Shown here: positions 8,331-17,019 of the stretch, piece by piece
How the letters are laid out: every line of letters begins with the position of its first letter
Numbering within the stretch: position 1 is the stretch's first letter
Source: Cellulosimicrobium cellulans
GTDB taxonomy: Bacteria; Actinomycetota; Actinomycetes; Actinomycetales; Cellulomonadaceae
DNA length: 64,000 bases
Direction of reading: 5' to 3'
NCBI RefSeq assembly: GCF_024124905.1
Contig: NZ_JAMXST010000005.1
Span: 558,001-622,000 of the forward strand
Translations under genes and position numbers: made by a program
Notes under the pieces: model-generated
The model's input: only the letters and a program-made list of their open reading frames with translations
The model's database searches: none
Told to the model about the DNA's origin: nothing

Positions 8331-9559
8331 CGGCGCGCCGTCCTGTGCCCGTCACCCCCGCCGACGTCCGGGGACGCGCACAGCGCCTCGTCCAGCAGCG
8401 GCGCGGTGGGTGGGCCGCGGGGGACGACGCGCGACCCGCGGTTCTCGATGTCCCGCTGCATCCCCCGACCGAGGACGACGTCCGGCGCGACGAGGCGGCA
8501 GCGCGCGCGTGGGTCGACTCGTGGCGCGCGGTGCGCCCCGCGGACGCTGTCGTCTGGACCGAGCGTCGCTGGCCGCGCGTCGGTCGACAGCGCGTGCCCG
8601 AGCGTGTCGTGCTGGCCGGGCCGGACGCGATCGCGTCCTTCGCGGGCCACGAGGTGCACGCCCGCTGGAAGGCGCTCGACGAGCAGGCCGCCGTCGTGCG
8701 GGCGCGGCTCGCACCGGAAGGTTCGGGCACCGAGCTCGATCCTGTCGCGCGTGCGATCCGCCGGAACGCCGCGACCCTCGGCATGATCGAGCCGGACGAC
8801 CTGGACCGCGCTCTCGGTGTCGCGACGTGGCTCGCGCAGCGCCCGGGCTCGGGATTGCGCGTCCGGCAGGTCCCCGTCCGCGGGGTCGGCACGAAGTGGC
8901 TCGAGCGTCACGTCGGCCTGGTCACCGCGTTCCACGAGGTGCTGACCGGTTCGCCGACGCTCGGGCTGGCCCAGGACCAGAGCCTCGTGCGCGTCCGGCT
9001 CCTCGACCCCGGGCTGCTCCCTGACGCGCCACGAACCTTCGGCGCATCTCCCGCCGAGCTCGCCCGGCTCGCCCTCGACCCGGGCGCCGTCCTCGTCCTG
9101 GAGAACCTCGAGTCCTTGCTGTCCCTCCCTAGCGACGACCCAGCGCTCGGTCGCGCCGTTGCCGTGCATGGCTCTGGCTACGCCCTGCCGCGGCTCCGCG
9201 ACGTCCCGTGGGTCGCCGCACGCCCGCTCGTCTACTGGGGAGACGTCGACTCCGACGGGCTCGCGATCCTCGACGACCTCCGGAGCTGGCACCCCCGCGT
9301 GACGAGCATCCTCATGGACGAGCAGACGTTCACGGCGCATCGCGACCTGTGGGACGTCGAGGCCCGCCCGGTCCTGCGCGAGCCGACGCACCTCACGCCC
9401 GACGAGCGCGCGAGTCTCGACCGTGTTCGCGCCGAGGGTGGTCGACGGCTCGAGCAGGAGCGCATCCCGTGGGAGACGGCGCTCGCCGCCGTCCGGGCCG
9501 CATTCTCCGGGGCGGCTTGCCCTGCCGGGCGCTCGTCGGGTGTCCTCGCTCCTGGCTGA
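8327..9559 (+). CDS. jetD: Wadjet type I nuclease JetD (DUF3322-DUF2220, Toprim)
   Basis: 410 residues if translation starts at TTG 8327, which overlaps the jetC stop in TTGA and has GAGGAGCGGAG just upstream; GTG 8345 is the next choice. The N-terminal half is the DUF3322 arm/winged-helix part. The C-terminal half (DUF2220) is a Toprim fold like that of topoisomerase VI A: an acidic Glu in LVLENLESLLSL (about residue 260) and the DxD pair in YWGDVDSDGLAILDDL (about 302-317). JetD is the endonuclease that cuts circular DNA once JetABC has stalled on it. Residues needed for metal binding are present. The next gene is convergent, only 14 bp away. Confidence 0.93.
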   Translation: MTARRPVPVTPADVRGRAQRLVQQRRGGWAAGDDARPAVLDVPLHPPTEDDVRRDEAAARAWVDSWRAVRPADAVVWTERRWPRVGRQRVPERVVLAGPDAIASFAGHEVHARWKALDEQAAVVRARLAPEGSGTELDPVARAIRRNAATLGMIEPDDLDRALGVATWLAQRPGSGLRVRQVPVRGVGTKWLERHVGLVTAFHEVLTGSPTLGLAQDQSLVRVRLLDPGLLPDAPRTFGASPAELARLALDPGAVLVLENLESLLSLPSDDPALGRAVAVHGSGYALPRLRDVPWVAARPLVYWGDVDSDGLAILDDLRSWHPRVTSILMDEQTFTAHRDLWDVEARPVLREPTHLTPDERASLDRVRAEGGRRLEQERIPWETALAAVRAAFSGAACPAGRSSGVLAPG

Positions 9560-9573
9560 GTCCGCCGCGCGGC

Positions 9574-10002
9574 TCAGGGCATCGGCGACTCCCACGGGTC
9601 GACGACGGCCACGCCAGTACCGGCGAAGTCGCGGACGTTGCGCGTCGCGAGCGTCGCGTCGTGCACGCGACAGATCGCGGCGATCTGCGCGTCGGCCATG
9701 CTCATCGGCCGCCCCGCTCGCTCGCGGAGCGCGAGGAGGGTGCCACCGACGCGCGCGGCGTCGGCGTCGTACGCGAGCACCCGGCCCGAGAAGGTCGTGG
9801 TGACGTGCTCCTCGACGAGCGCGGCGAGGCGGTCCCGGCGCCGCCCCTCGGGCAGCCGAGCCACGCCGTGGACGATCTCGCCGACGGTGACGGCCGTGAT
9901 CCACAGCGCCTCCGGAGCCTGCGCGTCGAGCCAGCGGAGCACGCGCGCCTCGGGTACCGGGCGGATCGCCTCGGACACGACGTTCGTGTCGAGGACGATC
10001 AC
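9574..10002 (-). CDS. PIN-domain toxin, FitB/VapC type
   Basis: 142 residues from GTG 10002. A complete PIN domain: the first acidic residue in IVLDTNVVSEA, the second in TVGEIVHGV, then SMADAQIAA and TRNVRDF, which supply the metal-binding Asp residues of the RNase site. The order and the ending (VAVVDPWES) are closest to FitB. PIN toxins cleave tRNA or other RNAs when freed from the antitoxin. The start overlaps the antitoxin stop by 4 bp (GTGA), the normal arrangement. The gene lies tail-to-tail against jetD, within a defence island. Confidence 0.9.
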   Translation of the reverse strand: MIVLDTNVVSEAIRPVPEARVLRWLDAQAPEALWITAVTVGEIVHGVARLPEGRRRDRLAALVEEHVTTTFSGRVLAYDADAARVGGTLLALRERAGRPMSMADAQIAAICRVHDATLATRNVRDFAGTGVAVVDPWESPMP

Positions 10003-10286
10003 GCGTCCGCGACCTCGCGGTCCGGCCCGCCCGGCTCGTCGGAGAAGTCGACGGCGCGTCCGTGCTCCGAGCGCGGGGGCAGGTCGAGCTCGACCGTCAG
10101 CCCGGCGTCGGCGAACGAGCTGTGGATGAACGTGCCGAGCCCGCGTTCCAACCCGCTCGGTGCCGTCACCGCAGACGTGAGGATCGCGCGGATCTCCGCC
10201 TCCATCGACCGGCCGTGCTCTGCGGCACGCGCTCGCAGCCGCTCGCGCACGTCGTCGTCGAGCCCTCGGATCGTCAGCGTCGCCAT
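9999..10286 (-). CDS. Ribbon-helix-helix antitoxin, FitA/VapB type
   Basis: 95 residues from ATG 10286 with GGAGG eight bases upstream; the GTG nine bases earlier would sit on the Shine-Dalgarno. Residues 1-40 (MATLTIRGLDDDVRERLRAR, then GRSMEAEIRAIL) form the ribbon-helix-helix DNA-binding fold of FitA-like antitoxins, including the conserved GRSxEAEIR. The remaining residues would wrap around the toxin. The protein should neutralise the downstream PIN toxin and repress its own promoter, which must lie in the short 107-bp divergent gap shared with hrpA. Confidence 0.88.
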   Translation of the reverse strand: MATLTIRGLDDDVRERLRARAAEHGRSMEAEIRAILTSAVTAPSGLERGLGTFIHSSFADAGLTVELDLPPRSEHGRAVDFSDEPGGPDREVADA

Positions 10287-10393
10287 CTCGACCACCTCCG
10301 ATCACCACGCTAGCAAAACGACAGCACTCCCCACCAGGGTCGCCCCGCCCTCGGGAGCAATGAAGTTGCGGCGGGTTGAGAGAATGGACCGTC
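10287..10393. promoter_or_regulatory. Divergent promoter region of the toxin-antitoxin pair and hrpA
   Basis: This 107-bp gap separates the antitoxin start from the hrpA start and must hold both promoters. It includes the relatively AT-rich stretch CGCTAGCAAAACGACAG at about 10307-10323. No clear operator palindrome was found by eye. Confidence 0.4.
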
Positions 10394-13300
10394 GTGAGTA
10401 CCGAGCCCGCAGCGAACCCGCCTGACGCGCGCCCTCCCCAACAGGGCGGCGCCGCCGAGGGCACCCCGCGCGACGGTCGTCGGCGCCGCGGCAACCGCCG
10501 TGGCCGCGGGCGGGGCGACCGCCCGACGTCGGGCACCCCGACGACCGGCACGACGGCGCGGCGCAGCCGGGGCGAGCGAGCGACGTCGGGCCCGCGACAG
10601 GTGAGCCGCGCGCAGCTCGAGCGGGCCGCGCAGGCGCGCGAGACCGTGACGGTCCCGCCGATCACGTACCCCGAGCAGCTCCCCGTCAGTGCCCGACGCG
10701 CGGACATCGCCGCCGCGATCCGCGACCACCAGGTCGTCATCGTCGCGGGCGAGACAGGGTCCGGGAAGACGACGCAGCTCCCCAAGATCGCGCTCGAGCT
10801 CGGCCGGGGCCGTGCGGGGCAGGTCGGGCACACGCAGCCCCGCCGCATCGCCGCGCGGACCGTCGCCGAGCGCATCGCGGAGGAGCTGGGCACGGAGCTG
10901 GGCGGAGTCGTCGGGTACCAGGTGCGGTTCACCGACACCTCCAGCGAGGACACCCTCGTCAAGGTCATGACCGACGGCATCCTGCTCGCGCAGATCCAGC
11001 GCGACCCGGAGCTGCTCGCGTACGACACGATCATCGTGGACGAGGCGCACGAGCGGTCCCTCAACATCGACTTCCTGCTCGGCTACCTCGCGCGGCTCCT
11101 GCCGCGCCGCCCCGACCTCAAGCTCGTCATCACGTCGGCGACGATCGACTCCGAGCGATTCGCGCAGCACTTCTCCCCCGCACACCTCGCGTCGCTCGGC
11201 GGCGCGCCGGACTACGTCGTCGACGCGCTGCCCGACGCCGCGCCCGTCGTCGAGGTGTCCGGCCGCACCTACCCGGTCGAGATCCGATACCGGCCGCTGT
11301 CCCCCGACGTCGACCCCGGCGCCTCCACCGGCACCGGCACGAAGGCGAAGGGGCGCGCCGGCGCCGAGGAGAAGGACCTCGTGACAGGCATCGTCGACGC
11401 GTGCGACGAGCTCATGCGCGAGGGGCACGGCGACATCCTCGTGTTCCTCTCGGGCGAGCGCGAGATCCACGACGCCGCCGACGCGCTCACCGGCCACCTC
11501 AAGGACCGCGTGACCGACCCGAAGCACCCGCAGCGCGTCGAGATCCTGCCGCTGTACGCGCGGCTGTCGTCGGCCGAGCAGCACCGCGTGTTCCAGGCGC
11601 ACTCCTCGCGGCGCATCGTGCTCGCGACGAACGTCGCCGAGACGTCGCTCACCGTGCCGGGCATCCACTACGTCGTCGACCCCGGCACGGCCCGCATCTC
11701 GCGCTACTCCAAGGCGACGAAGGTCCAGCGCCTGCCGATCGAGCCCGTCTCGCAGGCGAGCGCGAACCAGCGCTCCGGCCGCTCCGGCCGCGTCGCCGAC
11801 GGCATCGCGGTGCGCCTCTACTCCGAGGACGACTTCCTCTCCCGGCCGGAGTTCACCGAGCCGGAGATCCTGCGCACCTCCCTCGCGTCGGTGCTGCTCC
11901 AGATGATCTCCGTCGGCGTCGTCGAGACCCCGGACGAGGTCGCGCGCTTCCCGTTCGTCGAGCCCCCGGACACGCGCGCCGTGCGCGACGGCGTCCAGCT
12001 CCTCACCGAGCTCGGCGCCCTCGCCACGTCCGACGGCGTCGCGCGCCTCACCGAGGTCGGGCGCGTCCTCGCGCAGCTCCCCATGGACCCGCGCCTCGCG
12101 CGCATGATCTGGGAGGGCTCGAGGCTCGGCGTCGCGCGCGAGGTCGCGATCATCGCCGCCGTCATGTCGATCCAGGACCCGCGCGAGCGCCCCGCCGAGG
12201 TCCGCGCGCAGGCCGACCAGGCGCACGCGCGCTTCACCGACCCGCACTCCGACTTCCTCACCTACCTCAACGTCTGGGAGTACGTCCGCGAGCAGCAGCA
12301 CGAGCTCTCGTCGTCGGCCTTCCGCCGCCTGTGCAAGGCCGAGTACCTCAACTTCCTGCGCATCCGCGAGTGGCAGGACGTCGTCGCGCAGCTCCGCGAG
12401 ATGTCCAAGCCCCTCGGCATCGACATGTCGTACAAGCCGCGCGCACGCGGCGCGGCCGGCAGCCCGAGCACCTCGGGCGCAGTCGCGGCGGACCCGACCA
12501 CCGCCCCCGACCCGACTCCCGACAGCCAGGCCTACAAGCGCGCCTGGGACGGCGACACGATCCACAAGGCGCTCCTGTCCGGCCTGCTGTCGCAGATCGG
12601 GATGCAGGACACGGGCGACGTGAAGGCGTCGTCGGTCGCGCACCTCAAGGGCGAGGCGCGTGCCAAAGCGCTGCGGCGCGCGCAGAAGCAGGCGCGCAAC
12701 GAGTACACCGGCGCGCGCGGCGCACGGTTCGCGATCTTCCCCGGCTCGCCGCTGAGCAAGAAGCCGCCGGCCTGGATCATGGCGGGCGAGCTCGTCGAGA
12801 CGTCGCGGCTGTGGGCGCGCGACGTCGCCCGGATCCAGCCCGAGTGGGCCGAGGACCTCGCGGGCGACCTCGCGCGGCGCACGTACTCCGAGCCGCACTG
12901 GTCGACCAAGCGCGGCGCGGCGATCGCGACCGAGAAGGTGCTGCTGTACGGCGTGCCGATCGTCGCGGACCGCAAGGTCCTCTACGCGAAGGTCGACCCC
13001 GAGGCCGCGCGCGAGATGTTCGTGCGGCACGCGCTCGTGCAGGGCGAGTGGACGACGCACCACCGGTTCTTCCACGACAACCGGAAGCTCCTCGCCGAGG
13101 CGGAGGAGCTCGAGGCGCGCTCCCGCCAGCGCGGGCTTGTCGTGGACGACGACGTGCTGTTCGACTTCTACGACGAGCGCGTGCCCGACGACGTCGTGTC
13201 CGCCGCGCACTTCGACCGCTGGTGGAAGACGGCGCAGCGCCGCGACCCCGACCTGCTCACCTTCACGCTCGAACAGCTCGTGCCCGACGCCGAGCAGGTC

Positions 13301-15109
13301 GACACGTCGCAGTTCCCCGAGACCTGGCCGCAGGGCGAGCTCACCCTCCCGCTCACCTACCAGTTCCAGCCCGGGACCGACGCCGACGGCGTGACCGTGC
13401 ACGTCCCGATCTCCGTGCTCAACCGCGTCGTGCCCGACGGGTTCGACTGGATGGTCCCCGGCCTGCTCGACGAGCTCGCCACGGCGACGATCCGCTCGCT
13501 GCCCAAGCCGGTCCGCGTCCAGCTCGTCCCAGCACCGGACGTCGCGCGCGACGTCGTCGCCTGGCTCCGCGAGCACACGCCCGCCTGGGAGGACATGGCC
13601 CGCGCGGGCGACATGGCCGAGCCGTTCCCCGTCGCGTTCACGCGCGCCGTCCGGGCGCTGCGCGACGTCGTCATCCCCGACGACGCGTGGGGCCCCGAGC
13701 AGGAGGCACGCCTGCCCGCGCACCTGCGCATGACGTTCCGCGTCGAGGACACCCGCGGGCGCGGCTCCGTCGTCCTGGACGAGTCGAAGGACCTCGTCGC
13801 CCTCCAGCGCCGTCTCGCCGCCCAGAACCAGGCGGCGGTCCGCGCGGCGGTCAAGGGCGCGGTGGGCGCTGCTCTTCGCGAGGCGGCGTCGGGATCGGTT
13901 CCCGGGTCGGGTGCGTCGGTCTCTGGGTCGGGTTCGGCGGCGGAGGGGGCGTCGGTGCTCGGGCTACCATCCGCGCCGCTCGTTCCTCACGGCGCTCCCG
14001 CCAGGCCCGCCACGCCCTTCGCATCCGACGCCCCCTCCCCCGCCTCCGCGTCCGGCTCGCCGACGCGCCGCGGACAGGGCACGGCGCCGGACGGCGCAGG
14101 GTCGCCCTCGGCGTCCGGTTCGCCGCGGCGAGGCGACGCACCGCCCGCGGACCCCACCACAGCCGCGCTCGTGAGCGAACGCGCCAACCTGATCACCTGG
14201 CCCGACGACCTCACCGACAGGCGGCTGCCCGCGACGGTGTCGACGGACCTCGGGGGTGGGGTCGTGGTGCGGGGGTACCCGGCGGTCGTCGAGGAGCAGG
14301 ACGCGAAGGGGAAGCCGGTCGTCGTGCTGCGCGTGCTCGCCGACGCGAACGCGCAGGCGCGCGAGCACGCGCGCGGCGTGCGGCGTCTGCTGCTGTCGGA
14401 GACGGCGCTGCAGACCGGCAGGATCACCAGTCGGTGGAACGGGACGCAGTCGCTCACGATGGCGGCGAGCCCGTACCGGAACACGGACGCGCTCGTCGCG
14501 GACCTCCAGCTCGCCGCGGTGATCGCGCTGACGAGCGGGGGCAGCGGGCAGTACGGCACGCAGCCGGACGCCACGGCGATCCACGACGGCGAGGCGTACG
14601 CGGCGGCGCGGACGTTCGTCCGGGCGCACCTGGAGGACCAGGTGCACCAGGTGGTCGGGCACGTCGTGGCGGCGCTCACGGCGTCGCGGAACCTCGACGC
14701 GGAGATCCGCGCGTCGAACAGCCTCGCGCTGCTCAACACGCTCACCGACCTGCGCGACCAGGCCGCGGGCCTGATCCACGACGGCTTCGTGTCCCAGACC
14801 CCGCCCCGACGCCTGCCGCACCTCACGCGCTACCTGCGCGCGGCGTCGTACCGGCTGGAGAAGGCGCAGACGAACCCGAACCGCGACGCCGAGCTCGCGT
14901 GGCGCGTGCACGACGTCGAGGAGGCGTACCAGCGCGCCCGCGCCGCCTACGCCCAGGGCTCGGCCGACCCGGTCCGCGCGGCGGACCTGGCCGAGGTCCG
15001 GTGGCTGGTCGAGGAGCTGCGCGTGTCGCTGTTCGCGCAGCAGCTCGGCACGGACGGCCCGGTGAGCGAGAAGCGCATCCGCAAGCTCCTCACGCCCGAC
15101 GGCTGGTGA
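10394..15109 (+). CDS. hrpA: ATP-dependent RNA helicase HrpA (DEAH box)
   Basis: 1,571 residues from GTG 10394 (reads MSTEPAANPP); TTG 10376 is an alternative. Order of parts: a basic, disordered N-terminus (1-75), helicase domain 1 with GETGSGKTTQLPK (about 119) and DEAHERSLNIDFLLG (about 216), TSATIDSERF, helicase domain 2 with QRSGRSGR, winged-helix/ratchet domains, and the long DUF3418 C-terminus of HrpA. Such helicases remodel RNA and rescue collided or stalled ribosomes. Oddity: around residues 1155-1255 the DUF3418 part is split by a Ser/Gly/Pro/Ala-rich linker, and the DNA there carries a palindromic element also found at 52.5 kb. The frame is kept, so the protein is probably functional. 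Confidence 0.93.
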   Translation: MSTEPAANPPDARPPQQGGAAEGTPRDGRRRRGNRRGRGRGDRPTSGTPTTGTTARRSRGERATSGPRQVSRAQLERAAQARETVTVPPITYPEQLPVSARRADIAAAIRDHQVVIVAGETGSGKTTQLPKIALELGRGRAGQVGHTQPRRIAARTVAERIAEELGTELGGVVGYQVRFTDTSSEDTLVKVMTDGILLAQIQRDPELLAYDTIIVDEAHERSLNIDFLLGYLARLLPRRPDLKLVITSATIDSERFAQHFSPAHLASLGGAPDYVVDALPDAAPVVEVSGRTYPVEIRYRPLSPDVDPGASTGTGTKAKGRAGAEEKDLVTGIVDACDELMREGHGDILVFLSGEREIHDAADALTGHLKDRVTDPKHPQRVEILPLYARLSSAEQHRVFQAHSSRRIVLATNVAETSLTVPGIHYVVDPGTARISRYSKATKVQRLPIEPVSQASANQRSGRSGRVADGIAVRLYSEDDFLSRPEFTEPEILRTSLASVLLQMISVGVVETPDEVARFPFVEPPDTRAVRDGVQLLTELGALATSDGVARLTEVGRVLAQLPMDPRLARMIWEGSRLGVAREVAIIAAVMSIQDPRERPAEVRAQADQAHARFTDPHSDFLTYLNVWEYVREQQHELSSSAFRRLCKAEYLNFLRIREWQDVVAQLREMSKPLGIDMSYKPRARGAAGSPSTSGAVAADPTTAPDPTPDSQAYKRAWDGDTIHKALLSGLLSQIGMQDTGDVKASSVAHLKGEARAKALRRAQKQARNEYTGARGARFAIFPGSPLSKKPPAWIMAGELVETSRLWARDVARIQPEWAEDLAGDLARRTYSEPHWSTKRGAAIATEKVLLYGVPIVADRKVLYAKVDPEAAREMFVRHALVQGEWTTHHRFFHDNRKLLAEAEELEARSRQRGLVVDDDVLFDFYDERVPDDVVSAAHFDRWWKTAQRRDPDLLTFTLEQLVPDAEQVDTSQFPETWPQGELTLPLTYQFQPGTDADGVTVHVPISVLNRVVPDGFDWMVPGLLDELATATIRSLPKPVRVQLVPAPDVARDVVAWLREHTPAWEDMARAGDMAEPFPVAFTRAVRALRDVVIPDDAWGPEQEARLPAHLRMTFRVEDTRGRGSVVLDESKDLVALQRRLAAQNQAAVRAAVKGAVGAALREAASGSVPGSGASVSGSGSAAEGASVLGLPSAPLVPHGAPARPATPFASDAPSPASASGSPTRRGQGTAPDGAGSPSASGSPRRGDAPPADPTTAALVSERANLITWPDDLTDRRLPATVSTDLGGGVVVRGYPAVVEEQDAKGKPVVVLRVLADANAQAREHARGVRRLLLSETALQTGRITSRWNGTQSLTMAASPYRNTDALVADLQLAAVIALTSGGSGQYGTQPDATAIHDGEAYAAARTFVRAHLEDQVHQVVGHVVAALTASRNLDAEIRASNSLALLNTLTDLRDQAAGLIHDGFVSQTPPRRLPHLTRYLRAASYRLEKAQTNPNRDAELAWRVHDVEEAYQRARAAYAQGSADPVRAADLAEVRWLVEELRVSLFAQQLGTDGPVSEKRIRKLLTPDGW
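13942..14038. repeat. Palindromic element inserted within hrpA (copy A)
   Basis: A 46-bp core (13964-14009) is identical in 45 of 46 positions to the reverse complement of 52549-52594. The core folds as a small hairpin (GCGCCG / CGGCGC around CTCGTTCCTC). It is enclosed by a perfect 14-bp inverted repeat (GGAGGGGGCGTCGG at 13942-13955, complement at 14025-14038). It encodes part of a low-complexity linker (LGLPSAPLVPHGAPARP) in frame with hrpA, much as palindromic elements do in Rickettsia genes. Confidence 0.75.
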
Positions 15110-15152
15110 CACGAGGCCGCGCACGGCGCGGGCGCCGCCCGCCGCCTCGCGG

Positions 15153-16088
15153 TCAGCAGGTCTCGAACACGTACGAGTACGGCTCGCCCGTCTCCTCGAC
15201 GGGGTCGAACCCGCTCACGTCCGTGTCGGGCGTGACGAGGTAGAGGTCGCGCAGCACGGTGAGCGGTGCGCGGTCGGGCAGGGCGCACGCGTCGGCGAAC
15301 GTCAGCCCCTCGCCTGCGAGCGGGCCCGGGTACTCGACCTGCAGCACGTGGTCGCCGTACACGTCGGTGTACGCGGCGCACTCGTCCCAGACGGCGCACT
15401 CCTCGGTCACGGCGAAGTCGAAGCCGAGGTCGTCGTGCGCGACCTGCGTGATCTCCGCGGCGTTCTTCTGCGCGATGGCGAGCCCGGCGTCGTGCGCGAG
15501 GTCGACGTACGCCGTGGCGAGCGCGTGCGCGCCGGCCTCGTCGATCTCGGCGAACCGGGTCCAGGTGTCGAGGTTGTCGATCTCGACCGCGTCGAACCCG
15601 TCGCCCGCGCAGCCGGTGACCACCGGACCGAGGATGTCGAGGATCCCGTCGCGCTGCGCCGCGGTCGACGGGTCGAGCACGAACTCGTCCGGCCAGTCCG
15701 GGTCGACGACGAGCAGGCCGTCGGCGTCGTGCAGCAGCAGGTCCTCGTGCGCGAGCCACAGGTCGGCGTCGTCGGGCTGCGTCTGGAAGCCGTTCACGTA
15801 GCAGACGTTGTACGCACCGGAGAGCGGCGCCGCCGTCGCGTCGCGCACCACGACGTCGGGAGTCACCGGACCGGAACCGGCGTCGACCTCGTCGTACGCG
15901 CCGCCGAGCTGGTAGTCGAGGACCCCGCTCGTGGGCGGCAGCTCGACCAGCGCCGCGGTCGTCGCGTCGGTCGTGGTCGTGCGCGCCGTGTCCGGGACGG
16001 GGCTCGTGCCGCCGACGGCGGGGCCGCCCGCGCACGCGGTCAGCACCAGCGCCGAGCCGAGTGCCAGGCCGGTCGTCGTTCGTCTCAT
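15153..16088 (-). CDS. Secreted GH114 endo-alpha-1,4-polygalactosaminidase (lipoprotein)
   Basis: 311 residues from ATG 16088 with AGAGGAACGAGCAC upstream. The N-terminus is a lipoprotein signal with lipobox LVLTAC (Cys 19), so the enzyme should sit on the outer face of the membrane. After a Thr-rich spacer comes a TIM-barrel typical of GH114/TM1410: DYQLGGAYD, NVCYVNGFQTQPDD, FDAVEIDNLDTW with acidic residues at strand ends, and AIAQKNAAEI. GH114 enzymes cut alpha-1,4-galactosamine polymers such as fungal galactosaminogalactan. It is the last gene of the GH4-aldolase-GH114 set (82-bp gap), which fits feeding galactosamine into that pathway. Family assignment is firm; substrate is by homology. 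Confidence 0.82.
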   Translation of the reverse strand: MRRTTTGLALGSALVLTACAGGPAVGGTSPVPDTARTTTTDATTAALVELPPTSGVLDYQLGGAYDEVDAGSGPVTPDVVVRDATAAPLSGAYNVCYVNGFQTQPDDADLWLAHEDLLLHDADGLLVVDPDWPDEFVLDPSTAAQRDGILDILGPVVTGCAGDGFDAVEIDNLDTWTRFAEIDEAGAHALATAYVDLAHDAGLAIAQKNAAEITQVAHDDLGFDFAVTEECAVWDECAAYTDVYGDHVLQVEYPGPLAGEGLTFADACALPDRAPLTVLRDLYLVTPDTDVSGFDPVEETGEPYSYVFETC

Positions 16089-16170
16089 GTGCTCGTTCCT
16101 CTCGTCGTGACGCGCTGCCCGCGCGCCATGGTGGGGGTGCCGATCAGGAGATGCAGGACGGCCCGAGGTG

Positions 16171-17019
16171 TCAGGCGAACACCTGCGTGCAGAGCCGGTC
16201 GACGGCGTCGCGCACGGCCCCCCGCGCCGGGGCGAGGTACTTGCGGGGGTCGGTGACGGCGTCGTGCGCGTCGAGGAAGTCTCGCACCTGACGCGTGTAG
16301 CCGACGTTGAGCGCGGTCCCGACGTTGATCTTGCGGATCCCCCGCGCGACGGCGTCGCGCAGCATCGGGGCAGGGACACCGGACGACCCGTGCAGCACGA
16401 GCGGGACGGGGACCTCCGCGGCGATCCGCTCGACGAGGTCGAGGTCGAGCTCCGCGGTCGTGCTCGTCATGGCGTGGGAGCTGCCCACGGCGACGGCGAG
16501 CCCGTCGACACCGGTCGCGGCGACGAAGGACGCCGCCTCGTGCGGGTCGGTCCGCACGCCGGGTGCGTGCGCACCGTCCTTGCCGCCGATCTCGCCGAGC
16601 TCGGCCTCGACCCACAGCGTGGTGTCGTGCGCGGACCGGGTGAGGTCGCGGGTCGTGGCGACGTTGTCCGCGTAGTCGAGGTGGGCGGCGTCGACCATGA
16701 TCGACGTGATCCCGAGACGCCACGCCTGGTCGACGACCTGGCGCGCGAGGTCGACGTCCTGGACGTGGTCGAGGTGCAGCGAGACGGGGACGCGTGCCGC
16801 GACGGCGATCTCGCGACAGGCCGCGACCAGGGCCGTCATGCGACCCTCGTGGTAGCGGACGGCGTTCTCGCTGATCTGCAGGATGCCGGGAGCCCCGGCG
16901 TCCTCGAGGCCGGCGACGATGCCCTCGGCGTGCTCGAGCGTGATGACGTTGAACGCGAGCACGGCGCCGCCGTCGCGCGCCGCCGCAGCGACGAGGTTCC
17001 CCGTCGCGGCCAGGGTCAC
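16171..17019 (-). CDS. Class II ketose-bisphosphate aldolase (GatY/KbaY/AgaY-like)
   Basis: 282 residues from GTG 17019, overlapping the GH4 stop by 4 bp. Class II aldolase hallmarks: zinc ligands in VSLHLDHVQD, then EAELGEIGGKDG and VLHGSSGVP, and the phosphate-binding NVGTALN. The length (280-290) and short loops fit tagatose-1,6-bisphosphate aldolases as well as fructose-bisphosphate aldolases. With a LacC/FruK-type kinase and an AgaS-like protein nearby, cleavage of tagatose 1,6-bisphosphate to glyceraldehyde 3-phosphate and dihydroxyacetone phosphate is the likeliest role. This is an inference from context; the sequence alone does not fix C4 stereochemistry. Confidence 0.88.
   Translation of the reverse strand: MTLAATGNLVAAAARDGGAVLAFNVITLEHAEGIVAGLEDAGAPGILQISENAVRYHEGRMTALVAACREIAVAARVPVSLHLDHVQDVDLARQVVDQAWRLGITSIMVDAAHLDYADNVATTRDLTRSAHDTTLWVEAELGEIGGKDGAHAPGVRTDPHEAASFVAATGVDGLAVAVGSSHAMTSTTAELDLDLVERIAAEVPVPLVLHGSSGVPAPMLRDAVARGIRKINVGTALNVGYTRQVRDFLDAHDAVTDPRKYLAPARGAVRDAVDRLCTQVFA

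Noticed and set aside
9574-11067. A long minus-strand gene of 497 codons containing the PIN domain
   Set aside because: Only the last 142 codons are protein-like. GTG 10002 overlaps the antitoxin stop in the usual way, and the upstream part is antisense to hrpA.
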